From the NCBI GenBank assembly GCA_002784045.1, contig PFJX01000080.1:1-49732 (forward strand): 49,732 nt of DNA. Direction: 5' to 3'. Numbering within the stretch: the first letter of the stretch is position 1; each line of letters begins with the position of its first letter. This stretch comes from Hydrogenophilales bacterium CG_4_10_14_3_um_filter_63_21 (GTDB taxonomy: Bacteria > Pseudomonadota > Gammaproteobacteria > Burkholderiales > Thiobacillaceae). Both the position numbers and the translations under genes were made by a program. Of this stretch, positions 25,863 through 35,256 are shown piece by piece. The notes under the pieces are model-generated. The model had not been told where the DNA came from. It was given only the letters and a program-made list of their open reading frames with translations, and ran no database searches.

Positions 25863-27256
25863 TGATCGAATTCATGGCGCCCCTGATGTTCCTCGGCCTG
25901 GTCGGGTTCCTCCTGCTCGGCTATCCGGTGGCCTTCTCCCTGGCCGCCAACGGTCTGCTGTTCGCCGGCATCGGCATGCACCTGGGCTGGTTCGGCATCG
26001 AACAATTGCAGGCTTTGCCGGAGCGGGTGTTCGGTATCATGTCCAACGCTACCCTGCTGGCGATTCCGTTCTTCACCTTCATGGGGCTGATTCTGGAAAA
26101 GAGCGGCATGGCGGAGGAGTTGCTGGATAGCATCGGCCAGTTGTTCGGGCCGGTCCGCGGCGGCCTGGCTTACGCGGTGGTGTTCGTCGGCGCGCTGCTG
26201 GCCGCCACCACCGGCGTGGTGGCGGCCTCGGTCATCGCGATGGGCTTGATTTCCCTGCCCATCATGCTGCGCTACGGCTACGACAAGCGCCTGGCCAGCG
26301 GCGTTATCGCCGCCTCCGGGACGCTCGCGCAGATCATTCCACCGTCTTTGGTGCTGATCGTCCTGGCCGATCAATTGGGCGTGTCGGTGGGCGACATGTA
26401 TCGCGGCGCCCTCGTCCCCGGCGTGCTGCTTACCCTGCTCTACGCCGGGGTCGTGTTGGTCGTCAGCCTGGCCTGGCCGGCTGCCATGCCGGCGCTGCCA
26501 GTCGCGGCGCGCAGCCTGCGCGGCAGTGCGCTGCTGGTGAAATCGCTAGCCGCCATGCTGCCGCCGCTGCTGCTGATCTTCCTGGTGCTGGGCACCATCT
26601 TTCTGGGCATCGCCACGCCCACCGAAGGCGGCGCGATGGGCGCGGCCGGCGCGCTGTTGTTGGCCCTGGCCAGGGGACGCTTGCGGCGCGAGGTGTTGAA
26701 CCAGGCAATGGATGCCACGGCACGGCTGACCACCTTTGTCATCTTCATTTTGATTGGCTCTACCGTGTTTTCCCTGGTATTCCGCCTGCTGGAAGGCGAC
26801 CTCTGGGTGGAGGACCTGCTCAGCGCTCTGCCCGGTGGCGAGCTGGGCTTCTTGCTGGTGGTGAACCTGCTGGTGTTCGTGCTGGCATTCTTCCTGGATT
26901 TCTTCGAGATCGCTTTCATCGTCGTGCCGCTGTTGGCGCCGGTGGCGCAGAAGCTGGGCATCGACCTGGTCTGGTTCGGCGTACTGCTGGGCATCAACAT
27001 GCAGACCTCGTTCATGCACCCGCCGTTCGGTTTCGCCCTGTTCTACCTCAAGAGCGTGGCGCCGAAGGAAGTGAAAACTACCGACATCTACTGGGGCGCG
27101 GTGCCTTTCCTGATCATCCAGGTGCTCATGGTGGCTGCGGTGCTGACTTTCCCCAGCCTGGTGGGCGTGGAACCGATCAAGGTCGACGACACTCCGGTGG
27201 AAATCAGGCTAGACGCGCCGGATAGCAGTTATTTTCCAGCGCAGGAAAACCCCTGA
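25862..27256 (+). CDS. dctM: TRAP transporter large permease (DctM family)
   Basis: The 464-residue integral membrane protein has about 12 hydrophobic segments and typical DctM features: FLLLGYPVAFSLAANGLLF, AIPFFTFMGLILEKSGMAEELL, GVVAASVIAMGLISLPIMLRYGYDKRLASGVIAASGTLAQIIPPS, and TPTEGGAMGAAGA. It forms the sodium-dependent channel with DctQ for a substrate handed over by a periplasmic binding protein. That protein is not encoded nearby, so it must be supplied from elsewhere. The ATG at 25862 overlaps the dctQ stop. In-frame GTG at 25859 is a less likely alternative. The sequence shows no break. Confidence 0.92.
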   Translation: MIEFMAPLMFLGLVGFLLLGYPVAFSLAANGLLFAGIGMHLGWFGIEQLQALPERVFGIMSNATLLAIPFFTFMGLILEKSGMAEELLDSIGQLFGPVRGGLAYAVVFVGALLAATTGVVAASVIAMGLISLPIMLRYGYDKRLASGVIAASGTLAQIIPPSLVLIVLADQLGVSVGDMYRGALVPGVLLTLLYAGVVLVVSLAWPAAMPALPVAARSLRGSALLVKSLAAMLPPLLLIFLVLGTIFLGIATPTEGGAMGAAGALLLALARGRLRREVLNQAMDATARLTTFVIFILIGSTVFSLVFRLLEGDLWVEDLLSALPGGELGFLLVVNLLVFVLAFFLDFFEIAFIVVPLLAPVAQKLGIDLVWFGVLLGINMQTSFMHPPFGFALFYLKSVAPKEVKTTDIYWGAVPFLIIQVLMVAAVLTFPSLVGVEPIKVDDTPVEIRLDAPDSSYFPAQENP

Positions 27257-27329
27257 TTCAAGGTTGGCCGTTTTTCACCATTAAGTTAATCTAAAATCAA
27301 CGCGTTACTCGAAACCAATGGAGCTTTAG

Positions 27330-28019
27330 ATGAAGAATCTTGCGAAATTGCTGGCATTGGCACTCCTGCTTTCCGGCTGTGCCACCCAGAAATATGTACG
27401 CGAATACGTACAAGGCCAGCTCAAGCCCGTGAACACCCGGGTCGATGTGCTGGAAAGCCGCGCCAACAGCACGGATGCGGCGATCAGGTCCAGCACCGCT
27501 AATGTGGAGGCCACCAGTAAACGACTCGACGAAGCCGTCATCACCCTCAAGGTGCATGCGGATCGTCTAGGCAAGAATGAAGCGGATATCGCCCAGGTTT
27601 CCAAGACCGCTCAGGAAGCTTTGGAGCGCGCCGCGGCCGCCGGCAAGCTGGCCGAAGGCAAGCTGGCTTACGAGGTCGTGCTGTCTGAAGACAAGGTCAA
27701 ATTCGGCCATGGCAAGGTGCTGCTGAGCAAGGCGGCGATGGCCGCGCTCGACGAGTTTGTCGCCAGGATCAAGGGCGAAAACCGAAGCGTCTTCATCGAA
27801 GTGCAGGGCCATACCGACAGCACCGGCAGCGCGGCGGTCAACCTGAAAGTGGGCCAGCAACGCGCGGATGCCGTGCGCCGCTACCTGCACGCCAGAGGGG
27901 GCCTCCCCCTGCATCGCCTCTCCGCCATGTCCTATGGCGAAAGCCTGTCGGTGGCCAGCAACATGAACCGCGAAGGCCGTGCCCAGAACCGGCGCGTGGT
28001 CCTGGTCGTGCTGTACTGA
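27330..28019 (+). CDS. OmpA-family lipoprotein
   Basis: The 229-residue protein begins with a lipoprotein signal (lipobox LLSGC, Cys at about 17). A helical/coiled-coil middle (about 30-105, heptad-like VDVLESRANSTDAAIRSS) follows, then an OmpA C-terminal peptidoglycan-binding domain (about 115-228) with VQGHTDSTGSAAVNLKVGQQ, RADAVRRYL and NREGRAQNRRVVL. It should sit in the outer membrane inner leaflet and bind the cell wall. GGAG precedes the ATG. The 73-base gap upstream is AT-rich with TAAAAT at 27292-27297 as a possible -10, but no clear -35 at the correct distance. It is a single gene facing cysS. Confidence 0.88.
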   Translation: MKNLAKLLALALLLSGCATQKYVREYVQGQLKPVNTRVDVLESRANSTDAAIRSSTANVEATSKRLDEAVITLKVHADRLGKNEADIAQVSKTAQEALERAAAAGKLAEGKLAYEVVLSEDKVKFGHGKVLLSKAAMAALDEFVARIKGENRSVFIEVQGHTDSTGSAAVNLKVGQQRADAVRRYLHARGGLPLHRLSAMSYGESLSVASNMNREGRAQNRRVVLVVLY

Positions 28020-28100
28020 CTTCATCCGACAGCCTTATAGCCCGGATAGTAAGGAATACTCGCGCGCCCGCGCTCCAAGGCGGCCGTGCGACCGACTTGG

Positions 28101-29510
28101 CTATTCCCGCCGCCAGGTCGTGCCTTGTGGGCCGTCTTCAAGCACGATGCCGGCGGTTTTGAGTTCGTCGCGAATGGCGTCGGCGCGTTTGAAGTCTTTG
28201 CCTTTGCGGGCGGCGAGGCGTTCGTCGATCAGGGCCTGGATGTGCTCGGGGGTATAGTTATCCGGACCTTCGATACGGTAGCTAGCCGTTAAGTCTGAAG
28301 TTGCCGCCCGACGCCCCTGCAGAAAGCTGTCTGGATCACGTTGAAGCAACCCCAGAACCCCGCCAAGAGCCTTTAGCTTCCCCGCTAGATGAGGGCTCTT
28401 GATCTTGTTTACTCCATTAGCCAACTCGAACAGGATGGCCAGCGCCTCCGGGGTGTTGAAGTCGTCGTCCATCGCGGCTTTGAAGCGCGTCGGCAACGGG
28501 GTGTTCCAGTCGATGTCCAGCTTGGCCGCGTCCACGCCGCGCAGTGCGGTGTAGAGCCGGGTGAGCGCCGCGCGGGCGTCGTCCAGGTGCTGGCCGGAGT
28601 AGTTGAGCGGGCTGCGGTAGTGGGCGCGCAGGATGAAGAAGCGCACGACTTCGGCGTCGTATTTTTCCAGCACTTCGCGGATGGTGAAAAAGTTGCCCAG
28701 GCTCTTGGACATCTTTTCATCGTCGACGCGGACAAAGCCGTTGTGCAGCCAGTAGTTGACGAACTTGCAGCCATGCGCGCCTTCACTCTGGGCAATCTCG
28801 TTTTCGTGGTGCGGGAACTGCAAGTCCTGGCCGCCGCCATGAATGTCGAAATGCGCGCCGAGCAGATCGCTGCCCATCGCGGAGCATTCGATATGCCAGC
28901 CGGGCCGGCCCGGCCCCCAGGGCGAGGGCCAGGCGGGTTCATTCGGCTTGGCGGCTTTCCACAATACGAAATCCATCGGATCGCGCTTGTTCGGGTCGAT
29001 CTCCACCCGCTCGCCAGCGCGCAGGTCGTCCAGCGTTTTGCCGGAAAGCTGGCCATAGGTGGGGAAGCTGCTCACCGCGTAATAGACATCGCCATTGGCC
29101 GCCGGGTAGGCATGGCCACGGTCGATCAGGGTCTGAATCATGGCCAGCATCCGGCCGACGTATTCCGTGGCGCGCGGCTCGTGGTCCGGTGGCAGCACGC
29201 CGAGGGCGGCGCTGTCTTCGTGCATGGCGTCGATGAAACGCTGGGTCAGTGCGGTGAAGGCTTCGCCGTTGTCGAAGGCGCGCTTGATGATCTTGTCGTC
29301 GATGTCGGTGATGTTGCGCACGTAATTCACGTCATAGCCGGAAGCGCGCAGCCAGCGGGTAATCATGTCGAACACCACCAGTACGCGGGCGTGGCCGAGG
29401 TGGCAGTAGTCGTACACGGTCATGCCGCAGACATACATGCGCACCTGGCCGGGGATGAGGGGGGCGAAGGTTTCTTTCTTGCGGGTGAGGGTGTTGTGCA
29501 GCGTCAGCAT
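28101..29510 (-). CDS. cysS: Cysteinyl-tRNA synthetase
   Basis: The 469-residue class I synthetase charges tRNA-Cys. It has the zinc/signature region [19 protein letters not shown] (HIGH-like HLGH), [44 protein letters not shown], and KMSKSLGNF. The C-terminal anticodon domain ends near [10 protein letters not shown]. Length is normal. It overlaps the end of glnS by seven bases and would be translated from the same transcript. Pairing of glnS and cysS in one minus-strand unit is a common arrangement. The stretch after the stop (28020-28100) shows no clear terminator. Confidence 0.96.
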   Translation of the reverse strand: MLTLHNTLTRKKETFAPLIPGQVRMYVCGMTVYDYCHLGHARVLVVFDMITRWLRASGYDVNYVRNITDIDDKIIKRAFDNGEAFTALTQRFIDAMHEDSAALGVLPPDHEPRATEYVGRMLAMIQTLIDRGHAYPAANGDVYYAVSSFPTYGQLSGKTLDDLRAGERVEIDPNKRDPMDFVLWKAAKPNEPAWPSPWGPGRPGWHIECSAMGSDLLGAHFDIHGGGQDLQFPHHENEIAQSEGAHGCKFVNYWLHNGFVRVDDEKMSKSLGNFFTIREVLEKYDAEVVRFFILRAHYRSPLNYSGQHLDDARAALTRLYTALRGVDAAKLDIDWNTPLPTRFKAAMDDDFNTPEALAILFELANGVNKIKSPHLAGKLKALGGVLGLLQRDPDSFLQGRRAATSDLTASYRIEGPDNYTPEHIQALIDERLAARKGKDFKRADAIRDELKTAGIVLEDGPQGTTWRRE

Positions 29511-31192
29511 CCGCTTTGCTCCCTGGCCCAGGAGTCTTTCAGCGTCACGGTGCGGTTGAACACCAGTCGCGCGCCGGAGGGGTGGCCACTGCGGTGGTCG
29601 AAGCGGTCGGCGCAGAAGTAGCCGAGGCGCTCGAACTGATAGTGGGTTTCCGGCGCGGCTTCGCTCACGCAGGGTTCCACCCAGCCGCGCACCACTTGCA
29701 ACGAGTCGGGATTGAGAAACTCCAGAAAGTCGCGCTCCTTGTGGCTGTCCGGTTCCGGGTCGAGGAACAGGCGGTCATACAGACGCACCTCGATTGGCAG
29801 GGCATGAGCGGCGCTGGCCCAGTGGATGACGCCCTTCACCTTGCGGCCGACCGGATTCTTGCCCAGCGTTTCATGGTCGATGCTGCATTTCAGTTCGATG
29901 ACCTTGCCCTCCACATCCTTTACCACTTCCTCGCACTTGATGACGTAGGAATAGCGCAGGCGCACTTCCCCGCCCGGCGTCAGGCGGCGCCAGCCGGCGG
30001 GCGGACTTTCGGAAAAGTCGTCCTGTTCCACCCAGATTTCGCGGCTGATCGGCACGTCGCGCTCGCCGAATTCCGGATGCTGGGGATGGAAGCCGGCGCC
30101 GTGGGAAGCGGTCACGCCCTCCTGGTAATTGCTGAGCACGACCTTGAGCGGGTTGAGCACGGCCATCACGCGCGGCACTTTGGCTTCCAGGTCTTCGCGG
30201 ATGCAGCCTTCCAGCACCGCCATGTCGATCACGTTGTCGCTCTTGGAAATGCCGATGCGGCGGGCGAATTCGCGGATGCCAGCCGGGGTGTAGCCGCGCC
30301 GACGCATGCCGTGGAGGGTGGGCATACGTGGGTCGTCCCAGCCAGCGACGTAATTCTGGGCCACCAACTGGTTGAGCTTGCGTTTGCTGGTGACGGTGTA
30401 GCGCAGTTCCAGACGAGAGAACTCGATCTGGCGCGGATGCGAGGGCACCGAGAGTTGCTCCAGCACCCAGTCATAGAGCGGGCGGTGATCCTCGAATTCC
30501 AGGGTGCACAGGGAATGGGTGATGCGCTCCAGGGCATCCGAAATGCAGTGGGTATAGTCGTACATCGGGTAGATGCACCACGCATCGCCGGTGCGAATGT
30601 GGTGCGCGCGCTTGATCCGGTAGAGCACAGGATCGCGCAGGTTGATATTGGGGCTGGACATGTCGATCCTGGCGCGCAGGGTGCGCGAGCCGTCGGGGAA
30701 TTCGCCCGCCTTCATGCGCCGGAACAGGTCGAGGTTTTCCGCGGCGGCGCGGTTGCGATACGGGCTTTCGCGCCCCGACTGGCTCAGCGTGCCGCGAAAC
30801 TCGCGCATCTCCTCGGGCGTCAGATCGTCGACATAGGCCAGACCCTTGCCGATCAATTCTTCCGCATAGGCGTAAAGCGCGGGGAAGTAATCGGACGCCC
30901 AGCGCACTTCGCCATTCCAGTTGAAGCCCAGCCAACGCACGTCTTCCTGGATGGCGCTGGCGTATTCCTCAGTCTCTTTTTCCGGGTTGGTATCGTCGAA
31001 ACGCAGGTTGCAGGTGCCCTGGTAATCCAGCGCCAGGCCGAAATTCAGGCAGATCGACTTGGCATGGCCGATATGAAGATAACCATTGGGTTCGGGCGGA
31101 AAGCGGGTGGCGATGGCGGCATGTTTGCCGCTGGCCAGGTCGGCTTCGATGATGGAACGGATGAAATGCTGAATCGGGGCGGAATCGCTCAT
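29504..31192 (-). CDS. glnS: Glutaminyl-tRNA synthetase
   Basis: The 562-residue class I enzyme charges tRNA-Gln directly. It has [42 protein letters not shown], and the KMSKS equivalent VTSKRKL, then two beta-barrel domains for anticodon recognition. The ATG at 31192 gives [15 protein letters not shown], the expected start. The frame stays open for another 77 codons upstream, but that part is compositionally odd and not expected for the family. Presence of GlnRS is typical of beta/gammaproteobacteria. It is divergent from the TPR-protein gene across a 139-base gap, which must hold both promoters; I saw no unambiguous -35/-10. Confidence 0.96.
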   Translation of the reverse strand: MSDSAPIQHFIRSIIEADLASGKHAAIATRFPPEPNGYLHIGHAKSICLNFGLALDYQGTCNLRFDDTNPEKETEEYASAIQEDVRWLGFNWNGEVRWASDYFPALYAYAEELIGKGLAYVDDLTPEEMREFRGTLSQSGRESPYRNRAAAENLDLFRRMKAGEFPDGSRTLRARIDMSSPNINLRDPVLYRIKRAHHIRTGDAWCIYPMYDYTHCISDALERITHSLCTLEFEDHRPLYDWVLEQLSVPSHPRQIEFSRLELRYTVTSKRKLNQLVAQNYVAGWDDPRMPTLHGMRRRGYTPAGIREFARRIGISKSDNVIDMAVLEGCIREDLEAKVPRVMAVLNPLKVVLSNYQEGVTASHGAGFHPQHPEFGERDVPISREIWVEQDDFSESPPAGWRRLTPGGEVRLRYSYVIKCEEVVKDVEGKVIELKCSIDHETLGKNPVGRKVKGVIHWASAAHALPIEVRLYDRLFLDPEPDSHKERDFLEFLNPDSLQVVRGWVEPCVSEAAPETHYQFERLGYFCADRFDHRSGHPSGARLVFNRTVTLKDSWAREQSGC

Positions 31193-31331
31193 GGCTTGAT
31201 CAGGAGGGGAGGCGGTGGAGGCGAGAGAATAGCGGGGGGTAATTTTGCAATGCGCCCCGCGCGGGCTAGAATCCGCGCGGCCTGGGGCTTGCTCCATCAC
31301 CCACAAAAAACCGCGAAAAAGCTTAGCACAT

Positions 31332-32399
31332 ATGGTTCTCTCCCGTTTTTCCTCCCGCCTCGCCCGCGCCGTTCCCGTCGCGCTCCTCCTCGTCTGGTTT
31401 CCCGCCGTGGCGCCTGCCGCCATGCCCAGTGTTCAAGACGCCAATCAGGCATTTCGCCTGGGCAACAATGCCGCCGCCCTGGAAAAGGTGAATGCCTTCC
31501 TGACGGCGAATCCGAAGGATGCCCAGGGGCGCTTTCTTAAAGGTCTGATTCTTACCGAACTGAACCGCCACAACGAGGCGATCAAAGTCTTCACCGATCT
31601 CACCGAGGATTACCCGGAACTGCCCGAGCCCTACAACAACCTGGCCGTGCTCTACGCCGCCCAGGCTCAGTACGATCGCGCCAAGAACAGCCTGGAAATG
31701 GCCATCCGCACCCACCCCAGCTATGCCACCGCGCATGAAAACCTGGGTGACATTTACGCCAAGATGGCCTCGCAGTCCTACGACAAGGCCTTGCAACTGG
31801 ACAAATCGAATACCTCGGCGCTGACCAAGCTGGCGATGATTCGCGATCTGTTCAGCCCCACTCACATGCAGGACACGGGCAAGGCCAAAGCCCCCGCCAA
31901 GGCCGCCACCACGAAAACCGGCCAACTGGCGCAGGCCACCATCACCTCGACCGAGCCGGCCCGCTCCACATCACCCGCCCCCCCCGTCAAGGTGGCGGAG
32001 GCCGCCAAACCCCAGGCCGTGCCTGCCGCAACGAACAAACCCGTTGAAGTGGCCGCCGTGGCGATCGACCCCAGCGCGGAGATCGAACGTACCGTCCATG
32101 CCTGGGCCGAGGTATGGAGCCAGCGTGATGCCGAAGGCTACCTGGCCTTCTACGGCAAGGACTTCAAAGTACCGGGCGGGAGTGATCGCGCGGAATGGGA
32201 AGCGGATCGTAAAACCCGCGTCACCCGCCCGGAATTCATCAAGGTGGAACTGGACCGGATCAAGATCAAGCTGCAAGGTGACACCGCCCATGTCAGTTTC
32301 ACCCAGCGCTACACCTCCAACACCTACAAAGACAAGGGCAAGAAAACTCTGATCCTGGAACAACAGGGTGACGCCTGGAAAATCGTCGAGGAGCGTTGA
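31332..32399 (+). CDS. Secreted TPR protein with C-terminal NTF2-like domain
   Basis: The 355-residue protein has a signal peptide (about residues 1-29, ending VAPAA), two to four TPR-like repeats (about 35-165: [71 protein letters not shown]), an Ala/Pro/Lys/Thr-rich linker (about 180-245) and an NTF2-like/Cds6-type domain (about 250-355, [41 protein letters not shown]). It is periplasmic by prediction. The same C-terminal domain type occurs in the next gene, an L,D-transpeptidase, whose ribosome binding site lies in the end of this gene. A shared role in cell-wall work is likely. Partner and ligand are unknown. Confidence 0.82.
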   Translation: MVLSRFSSRLARAVPVALLLVWFPAVAPAAMPSVQDANQAFRLGNNAAALEKVNAFLTANPKDAQGRFLKGLILTELNRHNEAIKVFTDLTEDYPELPEPYNNLAVLYAAQAQYDRAKNSLEMAIRTHPSYATAHENLGDIYAKMASQSYDKALQLDKSNTSALTKLAMIRDLFSPTHMQDTGKAKAPAKAATTKTGQLAQATITSTEPARSTSPAPPVKVAEAAKPQAVPAATNKPVEVAAVAIDPSAEIERTVHAWAEVWSQRDAEGYLAFYGKDFKVPGGSDRAEWEADRKTRVTRPEFIKVELDRIKIKLQGDTAHVSFTQRYTSNTYKDKGKKTLILEQQGDAWKIVEER

Positions 32400-32404
32400 A
32401 AAAC

Positions 32405-33658
32405 ATGGGCAAATGGCTGTCCACCCTCGCACGGGTTCTGCTGGCCGCGCTGCCCGGCCTGGCGGCGGCCAATGGCGCGGCGCCCATCCTGGTGGCCAGC
32501 GCCGACACGGCGCGCTTCCTGCCTTCACCCGACGCCCTGATCGGCAAGACGATTCAGGATATCCGCAGCAATCGCCTGGATGACGCTTTCAGGGAAGTCA
32601 ACCGGGTCATTTCCATCCGCCCCGATTTCAAGCTCGCCCACCTGATCAAGGGCGACCTGCTGATGGCCCGCGCCCGCCCTCTCTCCGGTATCGGTACGGT
32701 GGCATCGCACTCGGCGACTTCCGCGCAATCGCTGTCCGACCTGCGCGATGAAGCCCGCGTCCGCTTGCTGCGCTATATCGACCAGCCTGATCCGGCGCAG
32801 TTGCCGCGCCAGATCCTGCAACTTGCCAGTGGCCAGAAATATGCCCTGCTCGCCGATGCCTCGCGCGCCCGCCTCTATCTGTTCGAAAACGTGAATGGCG
32901 AGCCGCGCCTGAAAACCGATTTCTACATGACCATCGGCAAGAACGGCACCGATAAGCACAGCGAAGGGGACAAGCGCACGCCGATGGGGATCTATCAGAT
33001 CGCCAAGGAACTGCCGCGCAAAGGCCTGGCCGACCTTTACGGTGCCGGCGCTTTCCCGCTCGACTACCCGAACGAGTGGGACCGTATCCAGGGGCGCGGT
33101 GGCCACGGCATCTGGCTGCATGGTGTGCCTTCCGATACCTACAGCCGCCCGCCCCGCTCCAGCGACGGCTGCGTGGTGGTGACCAATCCCGACTTGAAAG
33201 AAATCAGCCGTTGGGTGCAGCCGGGCGCCACGCCGGTCGTGCTCACCGAGCGCGCCGACTGGATCGACCGCGAAGCCTGGGAGCAGGCCAGGAATGATCT
33301 GCTGACGCGGCTCCAGACCTGGCGGGCGACCTGGCAGGGACGCGATGCGGATCGCTTTCTCGGCCATTACGCCAGCGCCTTCCTGCGTGGCGAAGGCCGC
33401 GCCTGGGCGGACAGTAAACGCCACAACATTACCGAAAAGGCCTGGATCAAAGTGGAACTGGAAGACATCAGCCTGTTCCTCTACCCCGGCGCCGAGAATG
33501 AAAAACCCTTGGCCTATGCCGAGTTTACCCAGCGCTACAGCAGTGATCGTCTCGTAAGCCAAAGCCGCAAACGCCTCTATTGGCGCCTGGATGAGGGGCT
33601 TTGGCGCATCGTGATGGAAAAAACCACCGATTTACCCACCAGACTCGCGCAACACTGA
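32405..33658 (+). CDS. L,D-transpeptidase (YkuD) with NTF2-like C-terminal domain
   Basis: The 417-residue protein has a signal peptide (about 1-22), a helical region, a YkuD catalytic domain (about 145-285) and a C-terminal NTF2-like domain (about 300-410). The catalytic motif is complete: GHGIWLHGVPSD followed by RSSDGCVVV with the active-site Cys. It should form 3-3 peptidoglycan cross-links or attach proteins to the wall in the periplasm. GAGGAG at 32388-32393 is well placed for ATG 32405, and too close to the TTG at 32396. The C-terminal domain (HYASAFLRGEGRAWADSKRH, FTQRYSSD) echoes that of the previous gene, suggesting duplication of this domain. Confidence 0.88.
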   Translation: MGKWLSTLARVLLAALPGLAAANGAAPILVASADTARFLPSPDALIGKTIQDIRSNRLDDAFREVNRVISIRPDFKLAHLIKGDLLMARARPLSGIGTVASHSATSAQSLSDLRDEARVRLLRYIDQPDPAQLPRQILQLASGQKYALLADASRARLYLFENVNGEPRLKTDFYMTIGKNGTDKHSEGDKRTPMGIYQIAKELPRKGLADLYGAGAFPLDYPNEWDRIQGRGGHGIWLHGVPSDTYSRPPRSSDGCVVVTNPDLKEISRWVQPGATPVVLTERADWIDREAWEQARNDLLTRLQTWRATWQGRDADRFLGHYASAFLRGEGRAWADSKRHNITEKAWIKVELEDISLFLYPGAENEKPLAYAEFTQRYSSDRLVSQSRKRLYWRLDEGLWRIVMEKTTDLPTRLAQH

Positions 33659-33667
33659 TCCCCCCTC

Positions 33668-34270
33668 ATGCAAAACCTGACCCGCTTCATCCTGGCTTTT
33701 TGCCTGCTCAGCTTCACCGCCGTGAGCTTCGCGGCACACTCCACCGCCAAGAAACCCAACCGAGCCCACCCCATGATCAAACTGCAAACCAACTTCGGAT
33801 CCATCACCCTGGAACTGGACGCCAAGGCCGCTCCCGATACCGTCGCCAACTTCGTGCAATACGTGCGCGACGGCCATTACAACGGCACCATTTTTCACCG
33901 CGTGATCGACGGCTTCATGATTCAGGGCGGCGGCTTCACCCCCGACATGGAACAGAAAGCCACTCGCGCGCCGGTCCGCAACGAAGCCGACAATGGCCTC
34001 AAGAACGTCGCCTACAGCGTTGCCATGGCGCGCACCCCCGACCCTGACTCCGCCAGTAGCCAGTTCTTCATCAATATCGCGGACAACGCCTTCCTCAACT
34101 TCCGCGAAGCGTCCGCGCAAGGCTATGGCTACTGCGTGTTCGGCCGCGTGGTGGAAGGCCAGGATACCGTCGACCGTATCCGCAAGGTGCGCACCGGCAT
34201 GCGTGCCGGGCACCAGGACGTGCCGGTGGAAAATGTGATGATCGAAACCGCGGAGGTCGTGGAGGGCTGA
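33668..34270 (+). CDS. Periplasmic cyclophilin-type peptidyl-prolyl isomerase
   Basis: The 200-residue protein has an N-terminal signal peptide (about 1-22, LAFCLLSFTAVSFA-A) and a cyclophilin domain: TNFGSITLELDAKAAPDTVANF, GTIFHRVIDGFMIQGGGF, AMARTPDPDSASSQFFINI and YCVFGRVVEGQDTVD. It catalyses proline cis/trans isomerisation of exported proteins. An internal ATG at 33773 would give a PpiB-like cytosolic form. The signal-like leader and the surrounding envelope genes favour the long form, but dual starts cannot be ruled out. It follows the L,D-transpeptidase gene by 9 bases and precedes lpxH by 8, likely one transcript. Confidence 0.9.
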   Translation: MQNLTRFILAFCLLSFTAVSFAAHSTAKKPNRAHPMIKLQTNFGSITLELDAKAAPDTVANFVQYVRDGHYNGTIFHRVIDGFMIQGGGFTPDMEQKATRAPVRNEADNGLKNVAYSVAMARTPDPDSASSQFFINIADNAFLNFREASAQGYGYCVFGRVVEGQDTVDRIRKVRTGMRAGHQDVPVENVMIETAEVVEG

Positions 34271-34278
34271 ACGCCTCC

Positions 34279-35049
34279 ATGCCACTAGTGGCTACGGCCA
34301 CGCTGTTTCTCTCCGATCTCCACCTCACGCCGGAACGGCCTGGCGCCGCCGCGTCGTTCCGGCGGTTTCTCAACCAGAAAGCGCCGCGCGCCGACGCTCT
34401 CTACCTCCTGGGTGACCTGTTCGAAGCCTGGGTGGGCGATGACGATCTCGCGCTGCCGTTCCACGCCGGGATCGCCGCCGCACTGAAGCAGCTTGCGCAA
34501 AGCGGCGTTCCCCTCTATTTCCTGCCGGGCAACCGTGATTTCCTCGCCGGCCCGGATCTGGCCCGCGCCGCCGGCCTGGCCCTGCTGAAAGATCCCACCC
34601 GCATCGACTTGTACGGTAGCCCCACGCTGCTGGCCCATGGCGATGCCTGGTGCACGGACGACGCGCAATATCAGGCTTTCCGCGCCCAGGTGCGTGACCC
34701 TGGCTGGCGTTCTGAATTCCTCGCCAAGCCCCTGGCGGAGCGCCACGCCCTCGCCGCCGCCCTGCGCTGCCGCAGTGAACAGGCGAAAGCCGGCAAGCGC
34801 CCGGAAATCATGGATGTGAACCCGGAAGCCATTGCCGAAGCCTTCCGCCGCCATGCGGTAAGCCGCATCATCCACGGCCACACCCACCGCCCCGCACACC
34901 ACCGCCTCAACGTCGATGGCCGCCCCTGTGATCGCTGGGTGCTGCCGGACTGGTATGGAGACAGCGGTGGCTATCTCGCCTGCGACGCCTCAGGTTGCCG
35001 CGCCGAGAAGTTGGCAACGGATGTACTGGCAACGGATGTGTGGCAATGA
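34279..35049 (+). CDS. lpxH: UDP-2,3-diacylglucosamine diphosphatase LpxH
   Basis: The 256-residue calcineurin-like phosphoesterase makes lipid X in lipid A synthesis at the inner membrane. It carries every metal-binding block: FLSDLHLTP, LLGDLFEAWVGDDD, LPGNRDFLAG, LAHGDAWCTDD and IIHGHTHRPAHH. The gene is close behind the cyclophilin gene, an order (ppi-lpxH) seen in many beta/gammaproteobacteria. The last residues (KLATDVLATDVWQ) contain a small repeat, from a duplicated GGCAACGGATGT-like stretch. The gap 35050-35256 after it holds no recognisable gene or terminator. Confidence 0.93.
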   Translation: MPLVATATLFLSDLHLTPERPGAAASFRRFLNQKAPRADALYLLGDLFEAWVGDDDLALPFHAGIAAALKQLAQSGVPLYFLPGNRDFLAGPDLARAAGLALLKDPTRIDLYGSPTLLAHGDAWCTDDAQYQAFRAQVRDPGWRSEFLAKPLAERHALAAALRCRSEQAKAGKRPEIMDVNPEAIAEAFRRHAVSRIIHGHTHRPAHHRLNVDGRPCDRWVLPDWYGDSGGYLACDASGCRAEKLATDVLATDVWQ

Positions 35050-35256
35050 TGCCTATCCCGCCAAGGCCCCTCAGACGAAGTCAACAAAATAGGGAACCCC
35101 TTAAGCCCAGGAAGGTCATCATTGCTGCTCTTGCTCTTTCGCCGCCCCGCCATTTTTTGAGCAGGCTGCGAAGGCTCCGGTAGCGGTATTATCCCTAAGG
35201 TTTTTCTCCCGATTGCAGCGGCAAGCCGGGATCACCGATTCATAGAGGACGGACTA

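Noticed and set aside
31193-31423. 77-residue N-terminal extension of GlnS
   Set aside because: The frame is open but the sequence is Arg/Gly-rich and unlike GlnRS; the [10 protein letters not shown] start at 31192 fits the family.
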